Shown: positions 43,580 to 53,268 of the stretch, piece by piece | How the letters are laid out: each line of letters starts with the position of its first letter | Position numbering within the stretch: the first letter of the stretch is position 1 | Position numbers and translations under genes: made by a program | Notes under the pieces: model-generated | What the model was told of the DNA's origin: nothing | The model's input: the letters and a program-made list of their open reading frames with translations, nothing else | Database searches by the model: none | Assembly: GCA_944548615.1 (NCBI GenBank) | Contig: OX155973.1 | Location: forward strand, 7,367,910-7,431,909 | Reading direction: 5' to 3' | Source: Micropterix aruncella | Taxonomy: Eukaryota > Arthropoda > Insecta > Lepidoptera > Micropterigidae | DNA length: 64,000 nt

Positions 43580-43648
43580 AGTCACGGAAATTTGTGCATC
43601 ATGCACAAATTTCCGTGACTCCTAGTATACTATTTTTGGTATACTAGG
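43580..43648. repeat. Two adjacent perfect hairpins
   Basis: 43580-43620 has 20-bp arms with a single-base centre, and 43621-43648 has 10-bp arms around an 8-nt loop. Confidence 0.93.
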
Positions 43649-43674
43649 ATGACAGTATATTTATACAGGGTGTT

Positions 43675-43790
43675 ATTAATGCACGGGCATTTTTTTCTGT
43701 GGGTGAATCAGTACAACGTGGTAAGCAACTTTTGATATTTTTTTTTTTGAAAAAAAAAAAAAATATTAAAAAACAAATAAAACCAAAATT
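43675..43790. mobile_element. TA-flanked MITE family T, left-end fragment
   Basis: After TA the end reads CAGGGTGTTATTAATGCACG, followed by GTGAATCAGTAC and GCAACTTTTGAT. Only the left arm is present. Confidence 0.62.
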
Positions 43791-44077
43791 TTGGTCGAAA
43801 ATATAGCTTTAATCGTCAGGTTCATCCCCCGTATTGTCAGCACTAAAATGTGGTATTTTTACACCATCCAACAGCAAAGCAAGAATTAATAAACGAAGAT
43901 TCCAGGAAGGATAACTAGAGCCGGAACACTCTAATTCGGCGTGGCAGCTATCAATCAATTTCAAAATTTGTAAAAATTAAGGAGAAAAAATCCTTTGGTG
44001 TGTGTGAAAAAACTGACCAATAAATATGTGAAATACTCTGATAACTGGCTTCAGAAGTGAAAATAGAAGTTTATTAC

Positions 44078-44230
44078 CTGTTTGTTTATCTCTTCTTGTT
44101 TGCGCATAATAGCCTGCATTGCAACATTTACCCTCCCTCTCTTTCCCTCCTTCTTAGTCGGAGTATCTTCGTCTTTTTCTATCGCGCCAACTGAAACGTC
44201 ATCCACTTTGTCGGTTGATGTAATATTACT
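44078..44230 (-). CDS. Smg7: SMG7, exon 10 in this window
   Basis: 51 codons, phase 0 at both sides, acceptor TTGTTTCAG and donor CAG|GTAATA. The product is SNITSTDKVDDVSVGAIEKD followed by a Lys/Arg/Glu-rich helix (KRGRVNVAMQAIMRKQEEIN). The basic patch could be a nuclear-localisation or RNA-binding segment (inference). Confidence 0.87.
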
Positions 44231-44374
44231 CTGAAACAACAGTGTATTTTTACAAATCCAGTCCTAGCAAATGTTTCTTGATAAGAGCTGAAGTATCGTG
44301 CGGCAATGAATAACATATTTGATTATTTATGAGTATGATTGGTTTAAACAAGGAAACAATGCTGCGACCCGGTA

Positions 44375-44440
44375 TTTTATTTTCGCGGCCCGGTATAGGG
44401 CCGTGACCCACCATTTGGGAAACTCTGGTTTAATATATCT
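44375..44440. repeat. hAT-like end
   Basis: GTGACCCACCATTTGGGAAACTCTGG resembles the common hAT terminal words (CCAAA...GGGTTTCCC). No partner end found. Confidence 0.35.
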
Positions 44441-44615
44441 TAATATATACAGAGATGGTAAATTAAAAAACTTTTAAAGAGTTGACCTCAAGATGTCCAC
44501 GAGAGGCAGTATATTGAAGACATGATTTGTGGGTGTGACAATCTCAAAGTTCAAGTAGGAGATGCTATTCTAAGAAAAGTGTGGACAGGATTAAGGTAGG
44601 TACCTTCTGACTTAC

Positions 44616-44713
44616 CTCTGCTAAAGGTGGAGCAGAAGCCGCCAGTGCCCTTTCTTCTCTCGCCCTCTCCAAAGATCCTTGAGGTTTCAGAATCCCTACT
44701 CGTCTTTCACGCA
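44616..44713 (-). CDS. Smg7: SMG7, exon 9 in this window
   Basis: This exon is too short to stand out as an open frame and was found by splice signals (TTTTACAG ... GAG|GTAAGT). Two bases complete a Val codon from exon 8, then RERRVGILKPQGSLERAREE and ALAASAPPLAE follow. It makes exons 8 and 10 join in frame, which is the main reason for accepting the exon 8 donor at 45903. Confidence 0.87.
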
Positions 44714-44887
44714 CTGTAAAATAAATATAAGTGAATTATTTCTTTTTCTCTTATGTACTTCGTTTCGATATGATACATAAGATAACTTGTTTTGTGGGTA
44801 TTCACCGATGATATCGTTTAGTCTAGAAGGTGTCCGAATTAAAAACAATAATTTACTTAGCATAATAATTGACCTGGCATGGCGAGG

Positions 44888-45424
44888 TCACTTTCTAACT
44901 TGATCGTTCAGCATTTCGTCCATCTGTCTGTAAATTTGATTGTAAAATAGAAACTGCGCATTGCTGATAACGTTAAAAAAGGAAGCTCTAAAGCTCACCA
45001 TATTCCAAAACCCATCTCCAGCACTGGCTTGAGATTTATAATACCTATGTTTAACCGCTGTTGCAGTATGGATTTCAAATATGGGAATAGTACTCCAAAA
45101 AGACATTGACGTCTTTGAGAGTTCAGCTCGGTTTACAAAAAATTCATTGGGCTACCAAACTATGAAACACGAGAACCAGCTTAAAATTTTAAATCTGCCA
45201 GCGCTACAGAAAAGATGACTAAGAGATATTATTCAATAAGATGCTAAACAATCATTCCACTTAACGGATAACTCCAAACTCCGCTCTACTGCTACTGAAA
45301 AAAAATAAATAACCTCTTGCAGACCTATGCATATAGCAAAGCAAAGAAAGGTTGATTTATGTTTGTAACAGCCTCGTAGATTACTAATTTATGAGGTATC
45401 TATGAGTTACTTATCTATTAATAG
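44888..45424. other. SMG7 intron, possible old LINE scrap
   Basis: A minus-strand frame at 45106-44888 has no motif. Nothing else recognised. Confidence 0.35.
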
Positions 45425-45890
45425 ATACAAATGGAGCTGCCATGGAATTCACTGACCAGAATTGGGTCAAATATAATATTATTAATACACTTCTGGAGAG
45501 TAAGCGATGGACTCTGGACCAACAATTGGCTGTGGTAGGTTTAGAATAGCAGTCTTGCCACATAAGAGCGTGCACATTAAAACTCATTCACTCCTTCTTC
45601 ATAGAATTTGAGATGCAGAAATGGAAGTTTTAGATATTTTTCCTAAGAAGTTAATTATTTTCCTGGAGACCAATATCTTTAAAGAGATAAAACAGAGATT
45701 TAACTGGCCGGTCATGAGCACGAACTGTCACTGCGCCGTGATGAAAAGTGATGCCGTTCCGGGAGACGGCATTTGCGAGATCATGGTATTTATTTAATTT
45801 GCACTGGTGGTTCTTTGGGATAATTGATTCCCATGGAACAGTTAATTCTACAATAATTATTATTCTACAATCTTCTGATATAATAAGCAA
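45425..45890 (-). pseudogene. RLE-type LINE, endonuclease-end fragment (copy 3)
   Basis: The minus-strand frame with IVELTVPWESIIPKNHQ and NKYHDLANAVSRNG matches 3329-3562 and 49253-49500. The 3' UTR to 45425 is diverged from the younger copies. It ends about 15-50 bp from the SMG7 exon 8 donor. Confidence 0.8.
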
Positions 45891-45902
45891 CTCTCTACAA
45901 AC

Positions 45903-46171
45903 CCTTTTCACGAAAATCTGCCTCGGATATAACCACAGGTGTTAACAGAACCACCTTTTCATCTATAGCCTCATCGCCTTCTCCGACTTCAACAGCATCT
46001 GATGATGTCTCACTGTCATTGGCCGTGTCCCCCATCGATGAAGAGCTGGACGAAGACTTGAGGTCCTGATCTCCAGGCGTAACCTTCAGCATTTCAATAG
46101 CCTTCAGCAACTCGGGGTTTGATTTCAACGCATTCTCCACGTGGGAGAAAGTGGTAACATTGTCGGTGACA
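45903..46171 (-). CDS. Smg7: SMG7, exon 8 in this window
   Basis: Acceptor CAATTTCAG, donor AAGG|GTTTGT (phase 1). The product starts VTDNVTTFSHVENALKSN (helical), then a Ser run and acidic stretch (SSSSSSSMGDTAND), then VVLLTPVVISEADFREK leading into exon 9. Another possible donor at AAG|GTGGTT (45955) would join exon 10 in phase 0 and skip exon 9, so alternative splicing is conceivable. Confidence 0.83.
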
Positions 46172-46257
46172 CTGAAATTGAAAAGAGAACAAATACAAAC
46201 GAAACTACAAGTAGGGAACATATAACGAATGTGCTGGACTTTGTAATCCTTTAACAA

Positions 46258-46647
46258 CTCGTTGAAGACACCTAGATGTAAAAGTACGGTCTGGAAATCA
46301 AGCCGCGTGACTATGCTGCACGGCGTCAGCTACATGCGGTATGCGCAGGTTTGGGAGGGGGGTGTGTCATTGTGACTGATTCCGATGCGTTCTTGACTGC
46401 ACTTTGAAAATATTATATTTAAGGAACAATTCCAAAAAGAAGTTACATAACCTATGAATTACATAATTTATGCCCCCTATGTGAAAAATAAAATATTGTA
46501 GGTACTCCATTTATTGTACTTTACTGTTATATTACATTTATTGTATGTTTTTGAAAACCTGCCGTTGTGAGTTTCATTCCCATGGTTGTCTTTCTAAAGG
46601 TTATGTGTATATACTTAGATTATGGGATAGCTGATATAAGTGATATG
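46258..46647. other. SMG7 intron spacer
   Basis: No gene. TGCCGTTGTGAGTTTCATTC (46561-46580) resembles the right end of the TTAA element at 15084-15311. Confidence 0.4.
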
Positions 46648-46802
46648 ATAGTTGTTAGAGATGCCACGAATAGCGATTTGGCTGAATACCGAATACCGAA
46701 TATTCGGCCATGCTATCAGCCGAAGCGCCAAATATTCAGCTGCCGAATGTTCAACGTAAGATGTGTGCGTGGCGTGCATAATTGCGCATGACAGGTTATG
46801 AC

Positions 46803-46974
46803 CTTATAAATAGGATAAAAAACGAATTTACCGCGTGAAATTTGTAGCACCCGACGTTTCGATGACGTTGCAGCCACCGTTGTCTACCTGGACAACGGCA
46901 GCTGCAACGTCACCGAAACGTTGGGTGCTACAAATTTCACGCGGTAAATTCGTTTCTATCCTATTTATAATGTC
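46803..46974. repeat. Penelope-like fold-back repeat, nested in the hAT element
   Basis: Two arms of about 83 bp meet around 46888. The left arm has CACCCGACGTTTCGATGACG and the right arm CGTCACCGAAACGTTGGGTG. The outer ends are TTATAAATAGGATA and TATCCTATTTATAA. Only about six mismatches between arms by eye. Confidence 0.85.
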
Positions 46975-47022
46975 GAACAACCGCGATAGTCTTCGATTTT
47001 AGGTTATGACCTGTCTCATTGG

Positions 47023-47620
47023 TTGCCACTTTTATTGACCCGCGTTTTAAAACTAGTTTCCTGGGATTGGTTCAAACGGAAAGAACAAGACAAAAAAAAT
47101 CTTTTAAAAGCTCTGAAAATGACTTGTGATGAGTCTAATAGTATTGAATCTGATGGTGAATCTTCTCCACTTTGTAAGAAAAGAAAAACCAATGTAAATA
47201 ATAATAATAATAATAATAATAAAACTCTTTATTCTTAAGAAAAGGCGAGCTTATTGCCTGAAGGCAATATTTTAGAGCTAACCTGATAAAACGATTGTAA
47301 TACGCGACTGTTTCTGAAACTGTTTTGAGGAAGTCGCTACAGATAATATGCAAAATGATGAGGGTGTGGAGAAAAGTTCTACTGTACATGAGATTGATTT
47401 TTATTTGAAAAGTGTTCGCCTAGTCGGACGGCAGACCCTTACAAGTGGTGGTCAGCAAATGCAAAGCAATATCCGAGCCTGACAAAATTCGCAACGATTT
47501 ATCTATAATCTCCTGGCAGTAGTGTTTATAGTGAGAGGCTATTATCAGAAGCAGGAACTGTTTACGAGGAAAAGTGCAATCGTTTACAAATTGTAACCAA
47601 TGCTGAAAAAAATGTTTTTT
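47023..47620 (+). pseudogene. hAT transposase remnant
   Basis: 47395-47600 translates (with one in-frame TAA) to DPYKWWSANAKQYPSLTKFA, then SERLLSEAGTVYEEKCNRL, the conserved dimerisation tail of hAT transposases (usually W...FP.L...A...L....S.....ERxFSxAG). The frame 47023-47238 upstream is Lys-rich linker and is cut by a LINE tail at 47196-47300. Confidence 0.8.
47196..47300 (-). repeat. LINE 3' tail inserted in the hAT element
   Basis: Reading minus: GCCTTCAGGCAATAAGCTCGCC and an (ATT)n tail, the same 3' end as at 31660-31712 and 21278-21345. Confidence 0.75.
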
Positions 47621-47989
47621 TTTTTATCATAACCTACCACTAATAGATTTTAAGTATTGATGCAACAATATAATTTGTGATAGAAATAGATACATTTTCG
47701 ATTGCATTTTTTCGTGGTATTGCGGTATTCGGCCGAATAGTACGCAGTATTCGTCCGAATATCGAATATTAAAAAAAGTGGCTGAATAGGCGGAATACCG
47801 AATAGTACCGAATATTTGTGGCATCACTAATAGTTATAGGTTAGCTACAGCTTAAAAATGAAAAATCAAAGTGTGACATGTACAAGCGGCAGGTATCCAA
47901 CACTTCAAAATATCGAAATTCATATCTCTCTTCATATTAATCATTTAATGTAGCATGTTGAGATCGGTTGTAGTCAGTAAGTGATAAGT

Positions 47990-49005
47990 GATAAGTGATA
48001 CTTTTTACAGTGGAACTGCCGCCCAGAGACGACTGGCTAAAAAGCCAACTGCACTGGGAGGCCGGGAGCTTTAAACGGTATACTGATAGGTCCAAATCGG
48101 GACTTGACATAAGCTGCGGTATATATGGAGAGCGACCAAACTTTGAAAGAAGTGTAAACTTGGGGAAATATGCCTCCATATTCCAAGCGGAGGTATACGC
48201 CATTATTGAATGTGCGGATATCAACCTCCATAAGAACTACGCCAACCACCGTATCTATATCCACTCGGATATTAGGGCAGGTCTTATGGCACTAGCCTCG
48301 AATACCATTAATTCAAAGCTAGTGCAAAACTGCATATCACTACTGAATTCCCTCGGCAAAATAACAGGGTAATTCTAAGATGGGTTCCCGGCCATGTAAG
48401 AATCGAGGGAAATGAAAAAGCCGACGAACTTGCTAAGACGGGAGCAAAGGTAACGTTATACGGCCCTGAACCTTGCTGTGGCGTACCAAAAAGCCTTGCA
48501 AACCTAATGCTCAAACAAATATGTTTAGAATAATCTGTCAACCACTGGAACAACACCCCAGGGTTGAATCATTCCAAAGCGCTAATTAAGGCTCACGACC
48601 GTAAGACGGCCCGTGAGGCCTTATCGCTAAATAGGAACAATCTACGCATACTGGTGAGGGCGCTCACGAGGCATTGTGGCCTGAACAAACACATGTTCAA
48701 CCTCAAGCTCCGAGACACAAAAATGTGCAGGTTCTGCCAAGGGGTAGAGGAAACTCCCCAGCATATCATATGCGAGTGTGGCCCGCCGATGCGTAAAAGA
48801 TATACCCACTTGGGTGGTCATTACCTCCCACCTGAGGAGGTAAAACAATCTGGCGCCAAAAGCCTGCTGCGGTTCTTAAATGACACGAGGCTTAGGCAGA
48901 ACTATAGTAGGTGGCGAACACAATATATCAGCAATGGTCGCAGTGTTACAAGGCTCATAAAGACCTTAGAAAAGCCCCACTCAACAAATATAAAAAATGA
49001 TAATA
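47990..49005 (+). pseudogene. RNase H-type LINE, C-terminal half (frameshifted)
   Basis: The first frame (to about 48370) is a degraded RNase H: YTDRSKSG replaces YTDGS, IFQAEVYAI keeps the Glu and IHSDIRAG keeps an Asp. After a frameshift it goes on WVPGHVRIEGNEKADELAKT, then a stop near 48531, and then the linker and knuckle (CRFCQGVEETPQHIICEC, 48730-48785). It ends with an (AAT)n tail at 48985-49010, meeting the tail of the RLE-type LINE on the other strand. Confidence 0.85.
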
Positions 49006-51430
49006 ATAATAAATACAAACGGAGCTGCCATGGAATTCACCGACCGGAGTCGGGCCCATCATAATACTATTTTTACACTTCTGGGGGGTGAGCAGTGGAT
49101 TCCGGACTTACGAACCGGCTGTGGTAGGTTTAGGACAGCTGTCTTGCCACATGTGAGCGTTCACCTTGCCACCCATTCACTCCCCCTTCGAAGCCATAGA
49201 ATTTGAGATGCGCAAATCGCAGTTTTAGATAATTTTTCTAAGAAAGAGTTGATTATTTTTCTGGAAAGGCCAAGATCTTTAAAGAGGTGAAATAGAGATT
49301 TAGCTGGCAGGCCACGAGAACTTCCACCGCGTGAAGGTGAACAGTGAAGCCGTTCCGGGTTACGGCATTTGCAAGATCATGGTATTTATTTAATTTGTAC
49401 TCGTGGTCTTTTGGGATATTTGATTCCCATGGAACAGTTAATTCTACAATAAGAGCCACCTTCCGAGATAGAGAGTAAAGAGTTATATCTGGACGGAGGG
49501 CTGTGCATCCGAGACTTTCAGGGAATTTATACTGCTTAGAGACCGAATCAACCTCCAGAATCCAATCTGTAGCTTTCTCGATTATTGAGAAAGGTTTTGT
49601 AGTTAAATGTTTTTTGCCTTTAGAGCCATCCCGCACAAACTGTATTGGGGGTTTGGAGGATACTGTCAAACCCTTGTTGGCACGAGCCACTGAGAGACTA
49701 ATTACCTCGCGAATAACAGCGAGAACTTTGTCATGGCGGTAAGTGTACCGTCCTTGATCTAAGGCCACCTTGCAGCCAGCTAGAATGTGTCTAGCTGTGC
49801 AAGGGGTATTGCTACAGAGGGGACAAGAACTATCCTCGGCAAAGCTCCAACGAGCGAGGTTACTGGGGTCTGGAAGTGTATGCTGAAAGGCATTCAAATA
49901 AAATTTCAGCATCTCTGGCGTCCAGTCATAGAGCATTACCTTCCAGTGCATTGGAGGCGGAATGCAAAAGTCCCCAATTGTTGTCCAATCATTCTGGCAT
50001 TGAAGGCCAATAGCATGAGCCATACTCTTGCTGTCGTAATCTCCCCACAAAAGAGACTTCTTCAAGTCCACGTCGCTCGTGGTTGTACTGCCATACCCCA
50101 GACCAGTGCCATTCTGGCTGATTCCAGCAAGGAACTTTTTGTGGAAGTCTACGCGGGCTTGTAGATCATTTGAATCACTACGGCCACTTATTACGTGCTT
50201 CGATATTGCCGGATCTTTGGAATTGCACAGAATCGAATTTTTGGTTATTCTGGAGTTGGCGTAGAGCAGAGAGGGCAGTTTAAGCGCTAGCCCAAAATTT
50301 TGTTTGGACCTGAAGAGAGTCGAGGGGTCAGCTGGTTTGGCTAAGGACAGCCAGGATTTTAAACTAGCTGTCACCAGCGCATCTAGACGGGACAGTTGGG
50401 TTTTGGTAAAATCGTAAATAAGAAAGGGCCATGACAAATGTGACGTTAGATAATTGTCATAGATCCAGGCCTTACGAGGGCCAGAAATTAGCAAGGCATC
50501 TATTTTCGCCAGGCAACTTTTGAAATGCTCTATAACATGATCGCCCGAGACGTCTTTTCCCTGATGGGTGATTTTTCTGCCGAGGAATTTGAAATGATTG
50601 TTTGGGTCTATAAGGGAGATATTAGAGCCCTTATAGACCACTTTGGGGTCATAGGATGTAAATTTTGTGCCCATGCGGGCGAGTCCAAGGCAAAAACATT
50701 TGGAGGGCTTCACTTTTATACAGCCTGACCAGTCGCAGAAAAGCTCCACTTTCTGTAATAGCAGGGAAAGCTGCTTGGGGCTTCTGGTGATGAAAGTTAG
50801 GTCGTCGGCAAAAGCGAGGCACGACGAGGTGTATTGGCCGTCTGTTTTAAAACGGTAGCCCCACTTCCTGTCAAACTGGGTCAGGCTTTCCAGCAGTATA
50901 TTAAAAACTATATTAAAAATCGCCGGGGAGAGGCAACAGCCCTGAAATAGTCCAATTGAATATGGTATAGAGCGGGTAGTCCATTCTTGCGTTTTAACAT
51001 GGAAAGTCAGACAGTTGTAGTAGGAGGCTACAATGTCACGCACAACTGGTGGGAAGTTGTACCAGCGGAGTGCAATGTGGAGGAGACTGTGTCGGACTGA
51101 CCCAAAGGCATTCTCTAGGTCGAGCCAGCATACATTGATTTGGCGTTCGTGCTGTCTCGCATCCTTGATGGCAGCAGCCAGGAGAGAATTGTGCTCGAGG
51201 CAGCCCGAGACGCCACGCATGAAGCCTTTTTGAACTGATACTCCAAGGTACTCATTCCGGTGCATGAATTCGCTCATCCTCGTGTGGACTATGCTAAAAA
51301 AGATTTTGGCCACAGTGTCTGTGAGAGCAATGGGCCGAGCGTCCTTTGGTCCGGTGCAAACTGGGACCTTCGGAATTAAGATGACTGTCGCTCGGCCAAA
51401 ATTCTGTGGGACTACACTGCTATTCCATAT
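49006..51430 (-). mobile_element. RLE-type non-LTR retrotransposon, longest copy (5' truncated)
   Basis: 2.4 kb on the minus strand with a 250-bp 3' UTR (49006-49252), whose end GGAGCTCCGTTTG/TATTTATTATTATTA touches another LINE tail. The reading frame is open from about 51430 to the stop at 49253. Related copies lie at 3190, 25455, 45425, 55965, 57195 and 61360. Confidence 0.88.
49253..51430 (-). CDS. Reverse transcriptase with C-terminal restriction-like endonuclease
   Basis: Open for over 700 codons without a stop. The upstream codons (NFGRATVILIPKVP, ARPIAL) are the first RT motifs, so the Met near 51313 (a GTG) is not a start. QKGFMRGVSGCLEHN and the catalytic LAFADDLTF (about 145 residues further on) follow. 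The C-terminus has a CPLC-x8-HILAGC knuckle and, about 95 residues later, RPD-x14-E-LTVPW with K...NKYHDLA, the PD-(D/E)XK nuclease arrangement of R2/R4/NeSL/Utopia-type elements. Target-primed reverse transcription is therefore expected. The lack of the N-terminal zinc fingers is due to truncation. The last 20 residues diverge from the other copies through a frame change. Confidence 0.88.
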   Translation of the reverse strand: MWNSSVVPQNFGRATVILIPKVPVCTGPKDARPIALTDTVAKIFFSIVHTRMSEFMHRNEYLGVSVQKGFMRGVSGCLEHNSLLAAAIKDARQHERQINVCWLDLENAFGSVRHSLLHIALRWYNFPPVVRDIVASYYNCLTFHVKTQEWTTRSIPYSIGLFQGCCLSPAIFNIVFNILLESLTQFDRKWGYRFKTDGQYTSSCLAFADDLTFITRSPKQLSLLLQKVELFCDWSGCIKVKPSKCFCLGLARMGTKFTSYDPKVVYKGSNISLIDPNNHFKFLGRKITHQGKDVSGDHVIEHFKSCLAKIDALLISGPRKAWIYDNYLTSHLSWPFLIYDFTKTQLSRLDALVTASLKSWLSLAKPADPSTLFRSKQNFGLALKLPSLLYANSRITKNSILCNSKDPAISKHVISGRSDSNDLQARVDFHKKFLAGISQNGTGLGYGSTTTSDVDLKKSLLWGDYDSKSMAHAIGLQCQNDWTTIGDFCIPPPMHWKVMLYDWTPEMLKFYLNAFQHTLPDPSNLARWSFAEDSSCPLCSNTPCTARHILAGCKVALDQGRYTYRHDKVLAVIREVISLSVARANKGLTVSSKPPIQFVRDGSKGKKHLTTKPFSIIEKATDWILEVDSVSKQYKFPESLGCTALRPDITLYSLSRKVALIVELTVPWESNIPKDHEYKLNKYHDLANAVTRNGFTVHLHAVEVLVACQLNLYFTSLKILAFPEK

Positions 51431-51634
51431 TATTATTGTAGTCAGTATTACTTCGTAGGTAATGCAAATTAGGATTCAAATCCTGCAAATAAGGCCGGCT
51501 GGCTGCTCGTTCGCCATAGGGTACTTGGCGCTGGCCTACTAATAGTTTACCGTACCTTATAGGGTACATGGCACAGAAGAGGTTAATCGTTGCTAATGTC
51601 AAAGATTGTTCAGCGTAAAGCCGCTTTAACTCAC

Positions 51635-51950
51635 CTAACTGTGAAAAACTGACACTTCTGTTGCGCCTGGCTCTCGGCTATGATCTTTCCCAAATCCAAG
51701 ATCCTGGACGCCCTCAGCTTGTTCATCAGCTCCGGTTCTTTCCTCAGGTCTCCGCACGGCGGCAGAATCTCCTCTTTCTTTAGAGGAAACGCCTTGGAAT
51801 CCTTTTCTCCTTCAGTATTTATGACTTTAGTGATGTTGTAACCGAACACATCAGGTGTTGCGAGATTTGTGAATTGTAAGCCAGCAAAAGCCTTGGCTAT
51901 TGGTAGGAAGCCGTGGAGCTCCTCATCCTCTTGTAATGGCAACGAAGAAT
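51635..51950 (-). CDS. Smg7: SMG7, exon 7 in this window
   Basis: Acceptor TTGTTTAAG, donor TTAG|GTGAGT; phase 1 in, phase 2 out. The product has LPLQEDEELHGFLPIAKAF, equivalent to the LPEEFELQGFLAL block of human SMG7 at the end of the helical domain, then KLRASRILDLGKIIAESQAQ (human xQRLISIGKWIAD). This pair of motifs is strong evidence for SMG7/EST1 identity. Confidence 0.92.
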
Positions 51951-52149
51951 CTTAAACAAAAAATTACCAGAATCGTGTAGTTTTAAAATGTAGGTATCGG
52001 TATACGGTTCGTGTCCTTCATTAGGTTTGGTCTTCTGAAATGTTGCAGGCTCTAACAATATTATTGTTAAGACTCTTAAGGCATATCATCAGATGTAGGC
52101 TAATGTTTCTTTCGTACACAGATATGTCATAATTACGATCGATACTCAC

Positions 52150-52299
52150 ATTTTTCTTTTTCACTGTTGAAGTCTCCGAGTTCGGTTTGCAAATCGTTCA
52201 ACAGTTTACAAAGCGCTGGCCATAGTTGAAGCTTGGATACGAATGCCGGTTCGTCGAGCAGAGAGGGTGACTGCCTTATCCATTCCAACAAGATTTTCA
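52150..52299 (-). CDS. Smg7: SMG7, exon 6 in this window
   Basis: Acceptor TGATTTCAG, donor AAAT|GTGAGT. The product VKILLEWIRQSPSLLDEP and FVSKLQLWPALCKLLNDL aligns with human VKVSMDWLRLRP...YIWPWLISLLNSF. It is part of the all-helical domain after the TPRs. Intron 6/7 is only 199 bp, the shortest in the window. Confidence 0.92.
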
Positions 52300-52762
52300 C
52301 TGAAATCAAAACAGTAACAAAATTCTATGAAACTAGTAAAATACAGCGTGAGTTTTCAATTAGTGACACCCTTGAAATGGGTGAATCAGTACGAGCAAAT
52401 AAGCAACTTTTGTCAACAAATTGTTGAATCAAATAACATTAAATATTTTTTTTTAATTACATTTTATCCCAAATTATTTAGAACAGTTTGAGAGTCAATC
52501 AGCTGTTTTGTTTGACCTAGCTTATATGCCTAGGTCGTTGAACTTGGCGGCATTGAATCGCGTTCAATAACATAATAGTCCGGAAGCAAGGCCACAGACA
52601 GCGCTGCGCTATTGGAATATTTGAGTATATTTAGATTTTACCACAACATTTTAAACACATTTACCACAACATATTGAACCTTTTTTAAAACAAAATAGAT
52701 ATTACAAATGTGCCTAAAATATACCTAATAGTAAAAACGGTTTTTTATTCTATTTTACTATT

Positions 52763-52853
52763 GCCATCTATCGGTTATTCACGCGACTATTGTGATATGT
52801 AATTGTAAGCTCATTGAAAGTCGTCCCGTGAATAACCAATAGATGGCAATAAC
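52763..52853. repeat. Palindrome inside the long-armed element
   Basis: ATTGCCATCTATCGGTTATTCACG is mirrored by CGTGAATAACCAATAGATGGCAAT with about 40 bp between. Confidence 0.85.
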
Positions 52854-52888
52854 TATTCGATACATTTTAGGTCCTGATTTAATTGTAA

Positions 52889-53268
52889 AGGTGGGTATCC
52901 ATTAGGTTTGTGCATCAACCCTGCTCCGCACATCTGCAACTGCTCAAATAGACGCATCAACTCAAGAACAACGAGTGCTCCACAGTTTTCATTCGAACGT
53001 TGAGCGAACATTTCGTCACCAGAATTTATTATTAAATGTCTCATCCTTCGGATCCCACAGCAAGGTATAGTTTCGGTTTCCCTTGATTAGAGCTAGACAT
53101 TTCTCTTCGACCCACTTCATAGCGATGGATTCTAGTTTACTGAACGCCGAACATGATGCGCGAGACGTATCCACCAACGTCATTCTTTGCTCACGTCCAC
53201 AAACGCACTACAAATTTACTGCGCCACTGCGTGGGCGGTTGGTGCGTGAACCTAATGGATACCCACCT
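52889..53268. mobile_element. PIF/Harbinger-like MITE (copy 2), nested
   Basis: Inverted ends AGGTGGGTATCCATTAGGTT (both strands agree over about 19 bp), flanked by TAA (52886-52888, 53269-53271). Homologous to 29608-30081 but shorter. Confidence 0.88.

Larger units (their letters stand above)
46656..47829 (+). mobile_element. hAT transposon with intact target duplication
   Basis: The 8-bp direct repeats ATAGTTGT (46648-46655) and ATAGTTAT (47830-47837) flank inverted ends TAGAGATGCCACGAATA and (reverse) TAGTGATGCCACAAATA. It contains transposase remnants and two later insertions: a Penelope-like fold-back and a LINE tail. Confidence 0.85.

Noticed and set aside
45955..45957. AAG|GTGGTT as the main donor of SMG7 exon 8
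   Set aside because: The donor at 45903 allows the well-formed exon 9 to be used and keeps the frame; kept only as an alternative.
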